In this document: positions 7,863 through 16,056 of the stretch, one piece after another
How positions within the stretch are numbered: position 1 is the stretch's first letter
How the letters are laid out: each line of letters opens with the position of its first letter
Source of the DNA: Bacteroides sp.
Lineage (GTDB): Bacteria > Bacteroidota > Bacteroidia > Bacteroidales > SM23-62
Direction: 5' to 3'
Assembly (NCBI GenBank): GCA_030589965.1
Contig: JAUUZM010000024.1
Span: 1 to 16,249 of the forward strand
DNA length: 16,249 bases
Notes under the pieces: model-generated
What the model saw: only the letters and a program-made list of their open reading frames with translations
Told to the model about the DNA's origin: nothing
Databases searched by the model: none
Made by a program: the position numbers and the translations under genes

Positions 7863-9209
7863 ATGAAAAAAGTATTGAAAAATATCCTGTTACCTGTTCT
7901 ACTGGGATTTATTATGATTCCTTCAATAGCCCAAAAAGGGGTTGAAGATGGAAGCAAGTACGGGCATGGAGAGGATAGCATAACGTGTATCAAGAATCTT
8001 TCCCTCTACCGAGAATACGTCAAATCTAAGGCATATGACTACGCCAACGGTCCGTGGAGAATCGTTTTCAAAGAATGCCCCCTGGCCACTAAGAATATAT
8101 ATATTGACGGAGCCCGGATGTACAATACCTACATTAATGCAGAAAAAGACCCGGTGCAAAAGGCTGTCTTTCTGGATACCTTAAAAATGATCTATGACCA
8201 GCGGATCAACTATTACAAAGAGGAAGGATCCGTACTTGGAAGAAAAGCATATGATATACTCAGGCATCCGGAATATCGCAAAGATCCTGATATCGTTGAA
8301 GAAGCTTACGCATACTTAGGGAAATCCGTGAAAATCCTGAAGCAAAAAACGTCCGTACCGGCTATCGGTATGTTTATGACAAGTTCCATCACCCTGTTCC
8401 AGGCCGGAAAAATTACCGACTTACAGGTAATCGAAGATTATGCCACAAGCTCCGATATTCTGGATTACCAGCTTACTCAGAAACCTGGAGATTCAGACTT
8501 GCTGAAGGTTAAGAATGCCAATGATGCAAGCTTTATTGCCAGCGGGGCTCCCAGTTGTGCATCTCTGATCAATTACTTTGAACCGCAATTTGATGAAAGA
8601 AAAGGAGACCTTACTTACCTTAAAAGGGTGGTAGATTTCATGACAAAGCTGGAATGTGAAACTGAGCCCTTTTATGCGAAAGCAACAGAAACTCTCTACA
8701 CAAAGGAACCTTCCTCAGCAGCGGCATACGGACTGGCCAAATTATTCCTTGCAAAAGAGCAGTATGATAAGGCAATGGATTACTACCAGGAGGCGATTGA
8801 TTCAGAAGAAAACCCGCTCAAAAAAGCCGACTACTATTATCAGCTGGCATTTATTATTAATGTAAAACTGAATGATGTGGTCAAGGTGAGATCTTACGCT
8901 CTTGAAGCATTAAAGCTCAAGCCTGACTGGGGAGACCCCTATATATTAATCGGGGATACATATGCGGGTGCTAAGGATTGTTTTGAGGATGAATTTGAAA
9001 AGGCTACCATATACTGGGTTGCCGTCGACAAATATGCTAAAGCAAAAGCTGTCGATCCATCATTGACAGAAAAAGCAAATGAAAGAATTAATACTTACTC
9101 GAAGTATTTTCCCAATGTGGAAACCATATTTTTCTATAGTCTGAAAGAAGGTGACAGCTACAAAGTCGGATGCTGGATCAATGAGACCACGAAAGTCAGA
9201 GCCAGATAA
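7863..9209 (+). CDS. Exported tetratricopeptide-repeat protein, function unknown
   Basis: The 448-residue product has a signal peptide (KK at 2-3, hydrophobic core about 8-20, likely cleavage after SIAQ at 24), so it should act in the periplasm or at the outer membrane. At about residues 285-370 two TPR-like helix pairs are visible: AYGLAKLFLAKEQYDKAMDY, then a YYQLAFI helix followed by YALEALKLKPDWGDPYILIG. The N-terminal half is helical with tyrosine-rich segments but no repeat I can assign; ECPLATKNIYIDGARMY at 71-87 looks like a conserved block. The mature part holds six cysteines (42, 72, 232, 265, 373, 437), an even number that would suit disulfides. TPRs bind partner proteins; its position between an outer-membrane protein and lptC suggests an envelope assembly or scaffold role, which is inference. 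Its 3' end overlaps lptC by 29 bases if lptC starts at 9181. Confidence 0.85.
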   Translation: MKKVLKNILLPVLLGFIMIPSIAQKGVEDGSKYGHGEDSITCIKNLSLYREYVKSKAYDYANGPWRIVFKECPLATKNIYIDGARMYNTYINAEKDPVQKAVFLDTLKMIYDQRINYYKEEGSVLGRKAYDILRHPEYRKDPDIVEEAYAYLGKSVKILKQKTSVPAIGMFMTSSITLFQAGKITDLQVIEDYATSSDILDYQLTQKPGDSDLLKVKNANDASFIASGAPSCASLINYFEPQFDERKGDLTYLKRVVDFMTKLECETEPFYAKATETLYTKEPSSAAAYGLAKLFLAKEQYDKAMDYYQEAIDSEENPLKKADYYYQLAFIINVKLNDVVKVRSYALEALKLKPDWGDPYILIGDTYAGAKDCFEDEFEKATIYWVAVDKYAKAKAVDPSLTEKANERINTYSKYFPNVETIFFYSLKEGDSYKVGCWINETTKVRAR

Positions 9210-9807
9210 GGAAGAACACCATTCTCTATGGCAAAGTCTGTTGGCATGCCAAAGGAATTGCATTATTTTGCTGTTCCTGCCACTCATTTTATGTGTATTT
9301 TCTTCATGTGAAAATGATATTGAAAAGATCAATACATTTACCAGCATCACCGATCTGCCAGATGCTTCGGGCCAGCAGTACGAGATAATGTACGCTGATT
9401 CTTTCAGGGTAAAGGTCAGGATACTTGCACCGGAAATCCAACGCTTTGCCAGAATCGAAGAACCCTATCTTAAGTTTCCCAAAGGCATGACAGCCTATTT
9501 TTACGACGATAGTTTAAAGATTGAAGCCTATATTAAGGCGAAAGATGTTGTCTATTTTGAGAAAGATCAACTCTGGGAGGCCAAGAACAATGTGGAAGCC
9601 AGAAATCTCTCCAATGGCAGCCAGATCAACACGGAACACATGTTCTGGGATGAAAAGAAAAACCTTATCTACTCACATACACGCTCGAGGATTGTAAACA
9701 CAGACGGCACTTTTTATGGTGAAAACGGGTTCGAAGCAAAGCAGGACCTGTCCTGGTACAAGCTTAAAAAAGTTGGGAAAAGTGTCGTCACAATAAAAAA
9801 TGAATAG
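9181..9807 (+). CDS. lptC: LPS export protein LptC, lipoprotein-like form
   Basis: LptC receives lipopolysaccharide from the LptBFG transporter and passes it to the periplasmic LptA bridge. The product (208 residues from the ATG at 9181) has a hydrophobic segment at about 28-41 ending in FSSC, with Cys43 as a possible lipid-attachment site, then ENDIEKI and the LptC beta-jellyroll pattern: MYADSFRVKV, PYLKFPKGMTAYFYD, short strands around KAKDVVYFEK and MFWDEKKNLIYSH, and YGENGFEAKQDLSWYKLKK. The start is uncertain. GTG at 9151 is in frame but unlikely; ATG at 9181 lies inside the TPR gene; TTG at 9241 lies after the TPR stop and would give a conventional 22-residue lipoprotein signal with Cys23. 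The 3' end overlaps the CNNM gene by 8 bases. The family call rests on sequence pattern and on its place in the operon. Confidence 0.88.
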   Translation: MRPRKSEPDKEEHHSLWQSLLACQRNCIILLFLPLILCVFSSCENDIEKINTFTSITDLPDASGQQYEIMYADSFRVKVRILAPEIQRFARIEEPYLKFPKGMTAYFYDDSLKIEAYIKAKDVVYFEKDQLWEAKNNVEARNLSNGSQINTEHMFWDEKKNLIYSHTRSRIVNTDGTFYGENGFEAKQDLSWYKLKKVGKSVVTIKNE

Positions 9808-11071
9808 CCTGGCTATCATACTGCTTTCAATTCTTTTCTCTGCATTCTTTTCCGGAATGGAGATTGCGTTCATATCATCAAACAAGCTGAGGATAGAACT
9901 TGACAAGAAACAGGGGGCTTTTGGATCGAGAATAATTTCTCTGTTTACTAGCAGGCCCGGTGAGTACATTGCGACTATGCTGGTGGGCAATAATATCTCC
10001 CTGGTAATCTATGGTATCGTAATGGCCATACTCCTGGAACCAGCCATCCGTAATTTCATAAAACCAGACCTTGCCGTGCTCCTCATTCAGACCCTTATTT
10101 CCACCCTGATAATTCTATTTGCGGCAGAATTTTTTCCGAAAACAGTATTCAGGATCAGTCCAAATTTTGCATTAAAGGTCTTCTCAATTCCTGTTCTTTT
10201 CTTCTATATAATATTATATCCAATTACCTGGTTGGTCATTTCCATATCTGAATTTATACTCAGAAATATATTTGGGGTACCAAGGGACAAAGAATCCTAC
10301 CCGCATGTATTCGGAAAAGTAGATCTGGATGATCTGGTGAGTGAAAGTAATCCCGAAAGTGGAGAAATACTCGACGCAGAACATGAGATTAAGATTTTCC
10401 AGAACGCACTTGATTTCTCGAATGTCCGGTTAAGGGACTGCATGGTGCCACGTACTGAAATTGTCGCACTCCAGGAGACAAGTACCATTGACGACCTAAG
10501 GCAGAAATTTATCGAAACCGGACTTTCCAAAATTTTGATCTATTCGGATTCAACAGATAATATACTTGGGTATGTCAATTCCAAAGAATTATTTAAGAAT
10601 CCGGGCGACCTGAAATCCATGATCATGACCATTCCCCATGTGCCGGAGACCATGCCCGCCAATAAACTCCTACAGTCATTTATTAAGGAACATAAAAGCA
10701 TTTCAGTGGTTGTGGATGAATTTGGTGGTACCAGCGGAGTGGTAACCATGGAAGATATCCTGGAAGAAATAGTCGGGGAGATTGAAGATGAGCATGATAC
10801 TTCTGAATTGACTGAAAAGCAAATCAGTGAAAATGAATTTATTTTTTCAGCCAGGCATGAAATAGACTATCTGAATGAAAAATACAAATTGGATATACCT
10901 AAAACAGATGACTATGAAACTCTGGCAGGTTTTATTCTAACCCACTACGAAAGCATTCCGAAACTCAATGACCACATAAGCATCGAATCATTTACATTTC
11001 AGATTCTTGATGCCAGCGAGACCAGAATCGAGATGGTCCAGCTTATTAAACCTGGGGAGCATCAAAATTGA
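9800..11071 (+). CDS. CNNM/CorC-type membrane protein with CBS pair
   Basis: Members of this family (often annotated hemolysin, HlyC/CorC, or UPF0053) export Mg2+ or Co2+ or support their export across the inner membrane. The 423 residues show the standard layout. The DUF21/CNNM membrane domain has helices at about 3-22, 58-80, 91-110 and 122-146; the first carries SGMEIAF (18-24), and EFFPKT (110-115) matches the conserved proline-lysine turn. A CBS pair follows: the first starts near VPRTEIVALQ (216-225), the second contains VVDEFGGTSGVVT (294-306). The C-terminal CorC/HlyC domain is at about 345-423. In Flavobacteriia the gliding protein GldE is a relative, but no other gld gene is here, so a general transporter is the safer call. 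The ATG overlaps the lptC end by 8 bases. An ion specificity cannot be read from the sequence. Confidence 0.93.
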   Translation: MNSLAIILLSILFSAFFSGMEIAFISSNKLRIELDKKQGAFGSRIISLFTSRPGEYIATMLVGNNISLVIYGIVMAILLEPAIRNFIKPDLAVLLIQTLISTLIILFAAEFFPKTVFRISPNFALKVFSIPVLFFYIILYPITWLVISISEFILRNIFGVPRDKESYPHVFGKVDLDDLVSESNPESGEILDAEHEIKIFQNALDFSNVRLRDCMVPRTEIVALQETSTIDDLRQKFIETGLSKILIYSDSTDNILGYVNSKELFKNPGDLKSMIMTIPHVPETMPANKLLQSFIKEHKSISVVVDEFGGTSGVVTMEDILEEIVGEIEDEHDTSELTEKQISENEFIFSARHEIDYLNEKYKLDIPKTDDYETLAGFILTHYESIPKLNDHISIESFTFQILDASETRIEMVQLIKPGEHQN

Positions 11072-11103
11072 GATTCTTCATGATGGTTTATTATTATAAT
11101 TAT

Positions 11104-11111
11104 TATCTTCG
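11104..11111 (+). promoter_or_regulatory. Candidate -7 promoter element for the PpiD-like gene
   Basis: TATCTTCG in the 77-base AT-rich gap between the CNNM gene and the foldase gene matches TAnnTTTG with one change, and is identical to the octamer before mfd. It lies 37 bases before the ATG at 11149. A GGTTTA at 11085-11090 is closer than a -33 box should be. The gap has no obvious terminator hairpin. Confidence 0.33.
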
Positions 11112-11148
11112 TACCCTCAATTTTTTTAACTGTTTTAATTAGAGCTAT

Positions 11149-13251
11149 ATGGCAACTTTACAGAGAATCAGAAATCGTGCTGGACTACTGGTGGCAGTGA
11201 TTATCGGGATGGCTATCTTCGCATTTGTACTGCAGGATCTTCTAAGTGGCGGACAGACGGCTTTCAATCGTTCACAATCCGAATTTGCTGAAATAGATGG
11301 ATATTCTGTACAATATGATGAGTACACTGCAAGAGTTGAAAAACTAGCAGAATATTATCGCCTCCGGGTGGGTCAATCATCACTCGATGAACAAACCATG
11401 GAGAGCATAAGGGAACAGACCTGGCAGGATATGGTCAGGGAATATATAACCATGGATGAATACCAGGAACTAGGTGTTTCAGTTAGTACTGATGAACTCA
11501 TGGATATGGTACAGGGAAGAAATCCTCACCCCGTTATTACACAACTTTTTGCCGATCCTGAAACCGGAATTCTTAACCGTTCATTCCTGGTTCAGTTTAT
11601 TCGCACCATGAATGATGATCCTTCCGGTGCTCAGAAGACCATCTGGCTTTACCTGGAAAACGAGATCATGAAAGACCGGACCTTCTCAAAATATAATAAT
11701 CTTATAAGCAAAGGACTCTACGTTACTAATATGGAAGCAGGTAACAACGCAAAAGAAAGCAGTAAGAGAACAGATATCAACTTCATTGTGCAACGCTTCA
11801 CCAGTATTTCTGATTCTGCCATTTCATACACGGAAAGTGATCTTCAGAAGTATTACAAAGCCAATCAGAAAGATCATAAGCAGGAAGCTTCAAGGGATAT
11901 TGAATATCTGATTTATGAAGTCAACGCTTCTGAAGAGGATGACCGTGCAGCAAGGGAATGGGTTAATCGCATGAAAGGTGAATTTATTAGTGTAGAAGAT
12001 GCTGTTTCGCTTGTGGGAATGGAATCTGACCAGCCTTTTGATGGTATAAATTATACCAATGGGAACCTACCTGAAGAGATTAATGATTTTATGTTCTCCT
12101 CAGAACCCGGTGCAGTTTATGGTCCATATATGGAGGAATCAGCTTACCGCCTGGCCAGACTAGTTGAGATCAATTATCTCCCGGATTCAGTACAGGCAAG
12201 ACATATTTTACTACAGGTTGACCAATCCACTGATCCTGCTGCATTACTTGCTCTGGCAGACAGTCTTGAGGAAGTTCTTCAGAATAGTAAAAACTGGGAC
12301 CTGCTTGCAAGTCAGTATGGTACAGACGGAACCGCTACACAGGGTGGAGACCTTGGATGGTTCTCCGAAGGATCTATGGTTCAGCCATTCAGTGATTCTT
12401 GTTTTTATGATAAGACGGGGGAAGTAAAACAAGTTCAGACCCAATTCGGAATACACATTTTGCAGGTTACCGCAAAAAGCAGTAATTCCAAAAAAGTAAA
12501 AGTAGCATATCTGACCCGGAACGTTGAGCCAAGTTCAGAGACCTATCGCAGTGCATACAGCGATGCTGTAAAATTTGCCGGTCTCAATAACACGTATGAG
12601 AAATTCAACCAGGGGGTCACTTCTGAAAACCTGACAAAGAGATATGCCAGTGATGTTTCTGAATCACAAAAAACAATAACTGGACTAGAAAATCCACGTC
12701 AACTGATCCGTTGGGCTTTTGAAGCAGATCTTCACGACATTACTAGCGAAGTTTTTGAATTCGGGAACAAGTATGTTATTGCTGCAGTTACAGGGATCCG
12801 TGAGAAAGGAATTGCACCGTTTGAACAAGTCAAAGCAGAAATAGAGCTTGAAGTCAGGAAAGAGAAAAAAGCTGAAAAAATCATTGCAGATTTAGAAGCC
12901 TTCCTTGCATCAGCACCGGACATTGAGAATCTTGGTTTAGAAGCCGGACTGGCTGTTCAGCAGGCAAGCAATATTAATTTCTCATCCGTTTCTCTTCCCG
13001 GTGCAGGCATTGAGCCGAGGGTCCTGGCAGCAGCAGCGATTCTGCCAGCCGATCAGATCTCACAGCCAATCAAAGGGAATAACGGGGTTTATGTTCTGGT
13101 AGTAACCAACATAAATGAATCAGAAGAACAGAACCTTCCGGGCGTCAGGTCAAGAATGACAACCCAGAGGGAATCCCAGGCAAATTTTGAAGCCTTTAAT
13201 GCGCTTCGGGAAGCTGCTGATATCAAAGACAACCGTGCCAGGTTCTTCTAG
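11149..13251 (+). CDS. ppiD: Membrane-anchored parvulin-type peptidyl-prolyl isomerase/chaperone (PpiD/SurA-like)
   Basis: Likely helps fold proteins leaving the Sec translocon and outer-membrane precursors in the periplasm. The 700 residues start with a cytoplasmic MATLQRIRNR, a single helix at about 12-32 (no signal-peptide cleavage site obvious), then a long helical SurA_N-type chaperone region to about 345. One parvulin domain is clear: ARHILLQV from 350 (His352), GGDLGWFSEGSMVQPF from 399, and FGIHILQV from 433 (His436). Both conserved histidines and the aromatic/aliphatic pocket are kept, so it may be catalytic. A second, degenerate rotamase-like segment (ILPADQISQPIKGNNGVYVL) lies at about 632-651. 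Anchored topology favours PpiD over SurA, which is soluble. It closes the envelope gene run and converges with ftsZ; the two stops share CTAG at 13248-13251. Confidence 0.92.
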   Translation: MATLQRIRNRAGLLVAVIIGMAIFAFVLQDLLSGGQTAFNRSQSEFAEIDGYSVQYDEYTARVEKLAEYYRLRVGQSSLDEQTMESIREQTWQDMVREYITMDEYQELGVSVSTDELMDMVQGRNPHPVITQLFADPETGILNRSFLVQFIRTMNDDPSGAQKTIWLYLENEIMKDRTFSKYNNLISKGLYVTNMEAGNNAKESSKRTDINFIVQRFTSISDSAISYTESDLQKYYKANQKDHKQEASRDIEYLIYEVNASEEDDRAAREWVNRMKGEFISVEDAVSLVGMESDQPFDGINYTNGNLPEEINDFMFSSEPGAVYGPYMEESAYRLARLVEINYLPDSVQARHILLQVDQSTDPAALLALADSLEEVLQNSKNWDLLASQYGTDGTATQGGDLGWFSEGSMVQPFSDSCFYDKTGEVKQVQTQFGIHILQVTAKSSNSKKVKVAYLTRNVEPSSETYRSAYSDAVKFAGLNNTYEKFNQGVTSENLTKRYASDVSESQKTITGLENPRQLIRWAFEADLHDITSEVFEFGNKYVIAAVTGIREKGIAPFEQVKAEIELEVRKEKKAEKIIADLEAFLASAPDIENLGLEAGLAVQQASNINFSSVSLPGAGIEPRVLAAAAILPADQISQPIKGNNGVYVLVVTNINESEEQNLPGVRSRMTTQRESQANFEAFNALREAADIKDNRARFF

Positions 13252-14720
13252 TCCACGTTATCATGGAGGTAGGCATTGTCCTCCCGCAACTTTGAATTTT
13301 TGTCTTCATCCTCCGAAAGGCTGTACTTAGAGATCCTGGATTCTTCTGAGGGCTTGGCATCTTCAATCTTGATCTTCTTCCTGATGTAGGCAGGTTCATT
13401 CTCTAACTCATCAATGGACTCGTTACTGTTGGCCTTGTTATAAAGCTGCTCCTTTACCTGCTCATGGGATTTCCGTAATTTTTTAACCCGTTCCGCAAGT
13501 TCCTTGGATTTTTTCGGGCCTGTAGCCGACCTTAATGAGGGATTTGCATCGTCTCCATCACTAACAAGAAACTGAAGCTGATCATCACCAACATCGAATT
13601 CAAAGGTTCTCTGAACATTCGATCGCTCAGGCGGAGTAAAATCTGAAGGGGTTGAGGATGGAAAAACATCATCCTGTTTCACTTCTGATGGTTCGGAAAG
13701 TTTTATTTTATCTGCCTTTATCTTCTTAATGTAAAGTTCCGGTATGCTCGTTGCCTCGAACCCGGTTGCAATGATTGTAACTGAAATTGTTGAGCCCAGG
13801 TTTTTATCCTGTCCTGTTCCCCAAATAATATGGGCATTTTTTGCAGCCGAATGACTTATATAATCAGTGATCTCACCAATCTCATCCATACTGACCTCAT
13901 CCTCCCCGGAGGTAATGTTCAGCAGGATATTATCAGCCCCGGTAATATCATTATTATTCAGCAGGGGTGAGGCAAGGGCGGCATCCATAGCTTTAACGGC
14001 ACGATCTTCTCCGGAAGCGATACCGGTTCCCAGGATGGCTACACCGCTGTCCTTCATTACAGTTTCCACATCGGCAAAATCAACATTGATGTAACCAGGC
14101 ACTGTTATAATTTCGGCGATGCCCTTGGCAGCTATGGCCAGCACATCATCTGCTTTAGCAAAGGCTTCCGAGAGTTTCAGGTCACCGTAAATCTCCCTGA
14201 GCTTCTCATTATTAATTACCAGAAGTGAATCAACGTGTTCCTTTAACTGGTTAATCCCCTCAATGGCCTGATTTATCCTCTGCTGGCCTTCAAACCGGAA
14301 AGGGATTGTCACAATTCCAACGGTCAATATGCCCATCTCCCTTGTGGCTTTTGCGATCACAGGGGCAGCTCCGGTCCCGGTACCTCCACCCATTCCTGCG
14401 GTGATAAAGATCATTTTGGTGGCCCCTCCGAGAACTTCCGTAACATCTTCAAGGTTCTCAATAGCTGCCTGCCTGCCAACATCAGGCTTACTTCCGGCAC
14501 CCCTTCCCTCTGTCAGTGATTCACCCAACTGAATTCTGACCGGCACGGGGGAATGTGTTAATGCCTGTGCATCGGTATTACAAACAAGGAAATCTACATC
14601 TCTGATTCCCTGCTTCCACATATGGTTAACTGCGTTGCCGCCGCCGCCCCCAACACCCAGCACCTTAATAAGGCTGGATTTGTTAACAGGGAGCTCAAAA
14701 TTCATTAATTCTTCAGCCAT
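13248..14720 (-). CDS. ftsZ: Cell division protein FtsZ
   Basis: Tubulin-like GTPase that forms the Z ring. The 490 residues are long for the family (E. coli FtsZ is 383). The nucleotide-binding core has GVGGGGGNAV at 22-31, NTDAQAL at 48-54 and the tubulin signature GMGGGTGTG at 109-117; the T7 synergy loop is seen as NVDFADV in the following domain. After the core (ends near residue 335, IIATGFE) comes a charged, low-complexity linker of about 100 residues. The peptide NEPAYIRKK at 441-449 looks like the conserved C-terminal motif that binds FtsA, but it is followed by 41 more residues ending in NAYLHDNVD. No Shine-Dalgarno sequence precedes the ATG at 14720; ftsA ends 12 bases upstream, so the two are co-transcribed. 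The stop codon overlaps the stop of the convergent ppiD gene. Confidence 0.98.
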   Translation of the reverse strand: MAEELMNFELPVNKSSLIKVLGVGGGGGNAVNHMWKQGIRDVDFLVCNTDAQALTHSPVPVRIQLGESLTEGRGAGSKPDVGRQAAIENLEDVTEVLGGATKMIFITAGMGGGTGTGAAPVIAKATREMGILTVGIVTIPFRFEGQQRINQAIEGINQLKEHVDSLLVINNEKLREIYGDLKLSEAFAKADDVLAIAAKGIAEIITVPGYINVDFADVETVMKDSGVAILGTGIASGEDRAVKAMDAALASPLLNNNDITGADNILLNITSGEDEVSMDEIGEITDYISHSAAKNAHIIWGTGQDKNLGSTISVTIIATGFEATSIPELYIKKIKADKIKLSEPSEVKQDDVFPSSTPSDFTPPERSNVQRTFEFDVGDDQLQFLVSDGDDANPSLRSATGPKKSKELAERVKKLRKSHEQVKEQLYNKANSNESIDELENEPAYIRKKIKIEDAKPSEESRISKYSLSEDEDKNSKLREDNAYLHDNVD

Positions 14721-14732
14721 AATATCTTAGTT

Positions 14733-16052
14733 TTACATTGAAGTATCATTCTCTTCGAAAATATCATTGATTTTGTCTTTCAAACCGGACAATAACCCCA
14801 GTTTTGGCTTACTATCTATTACTTTTACTTCTGGGTCCTCTGCAGGAGTTTCTTTTTCTCCCAGGAGTTCATTTGACTTGTCAATGGAAACTTTCCTCTT
14901 GTTTTCGTATCCTTTCAGCAGAAGCCCCACACTTGTTGAATACATAGGCTGGTTGACCTCTTCTATACTTTCAGTTGCCAGTTGTTCGACCGGGTAACCG
15001 ATTCTTACATCCAGTCCAGTCTTGAATTTCACCAGCTGAGGCAGATGTCTTAACAATGCCCCTCCTCCTGTGAATACAATTCCTGCACTGAGTTTATCAA
15101 GGACCCCGGAGCTTTCGATCTCAAACATTGCCGCTTCTATGATCTCTTCCATCCTGGATTGTATAATATAGGCAAGGCTTTTAAAGGATATTTCCTTGGG
15201 GTCCCTTCCGCTTATTCCCGGTATGGTAACAATCTTGTCTTCCTGTGCGAGATCCCCCAGGGCTGAACCAAAGGAAATTTTGAGTGATTCTGCCTGCCTG
15301 CCAAGAATGGAGCATCCCTCTTTAATATCTTTTGTAATAACATTTCCCCCAAAGGGAATCACTGCGGTATGCCGAATAATATCATCATAATACACGGCGA
15401 TATCTGTGGTTCCTCCCCCAATATCCACCAGGGCTACACCGGCTTCCTTTTCATCCTCGGTAAGAACCGCTTCAGATGATGCGAGAGGCTCAAGTATGAG
15501 TTCCTCCACATTAAGACCAACCCGGTTGATACATTTGGAGATGTTTTTTGCCGATGCTATCTGTCCGATTACAATATGGAAATTGCCCTCCAGTCTTTTA
15601 CCGGACATCCCTACCGGGTTCTTAACTCCCGTTTCGCTATCCACGATGAAGTTCTGGGGAAGAACATGAATAATTTCCTCGCCCGCGTCTATGGGAATTT
15701 TATACATATCATCGATCAGACGTTGAATGTCATCTTTTGTGATCTCATCATCATAGGAATCCCTGTTGAAGTATCCACGGTTCCGGACAGACTTAATGTG
15801 CTGACCGGCGATTCCGACAAATACATCCTTGAAATTCATACCGGTTTGTTTTTTCACTTCGGTTACAGCGGTATTGATTGCATTTACCGTCTCCTCAATG
15901 TTCAACACCACACCCCTTTTAACTCCTTTCGAAGCGGTTTTGTGCATCCCTAGGATTTCGAGCTTGCGATTCTCTGTTTGTTTGCCTACAATAGCAACGA
16001 TCTTGGTTGTTCCAATGTCCACCGCTGCCAGAAGATGTTCTTTTTTTGCCAT
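14733..16052 (-). CDS. ftsA: Cell division protein FtsA
   Basis: Actin-like ATPase that tethers FtsZ filaments to the inner membrane and recruits later divisome proteins. The 439 residues fit the family (about 410-460). Phosphate-binding loops are DIGTTKI (12-18) and DIGGGTTDIAV (210-220), with the adenosine-binding TGGGALL at 328-334; the FtsA-specific 1C subdomain lies at about 85-165 in place of actin subdomain 1B. The C-terminus has a charged linker followed by LLSGLKDKINDIFEEN, an amphipathic helix matching the membrane-targeting sequence of other FtsA proteins. The gene starts 4 bases after the ftsQ stop and ends 12 bases before ftsZ, the usual order in the dcw cluster. MreB and DnaK relatives share the phosphate loops but lack the 1C region and terminal helix. 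Confidence 0.98.
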   Translation of the reverse strand: MAKKEHLLAAVDIGTTKIVAIVGKQTENRKLEILGMHKTASKGVKRGVVLNIEETVNAINTAVTEVKKQTGMNFKDVFVGIAGQHIKSVRNRGYFNRDSYDDEITKDDIQRLIDDMYKIPIDAGEEIIHVLPQNFIVDSETGVKNPVGMSGKRLEGNFHIVIGQIASAKNISKCINRVGLNVEELILEPLASSEAVLTEDEKEAGVALVDIGGGTTDIAVYYDDIIRHTAVIPFGGNVITKDIKEGCSILGRQAESLKISFGSALGDLAQEDKIVTIPGISGRDPKEISFKSLAYIIQSRMEEIIEAAMFEIESSGVLDKLSAGIVFTGGGALLRHLPQLVKFKTGLDVRIGYPVEQLATESIEEVNQPMYSTSVGLLLKGYENKRKVSIDKSNELLGEKETPAEDPEVKVIDSKPKLGLLSGLKDKINDIFEENDTSM

Positions 16053-16056
16053 GATA

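Noticed and set aside
9228..9311. Small open frame (MAKSVGMPKELHY...) just after the TPR stop
   Set aside because: Out of frame with and fully contained in the lptC 5' region; 27 codons with no support beyond an ATG.
10206..10219. A perfect 14-base AT palindrome (ATATAATATTATAT)
   Set aside because: It sits inside the codons for a hydrophobic membrane helix of the CNNM protein, where Tyr, Ile and Leu codons produce such AT runs; nothing suggests a site.
13867..15953. Plus-strand open frames opposite ftsZ and ftsA
   Set aside because: Serine/proline-rich antisense shadows of highly conserved division genes.
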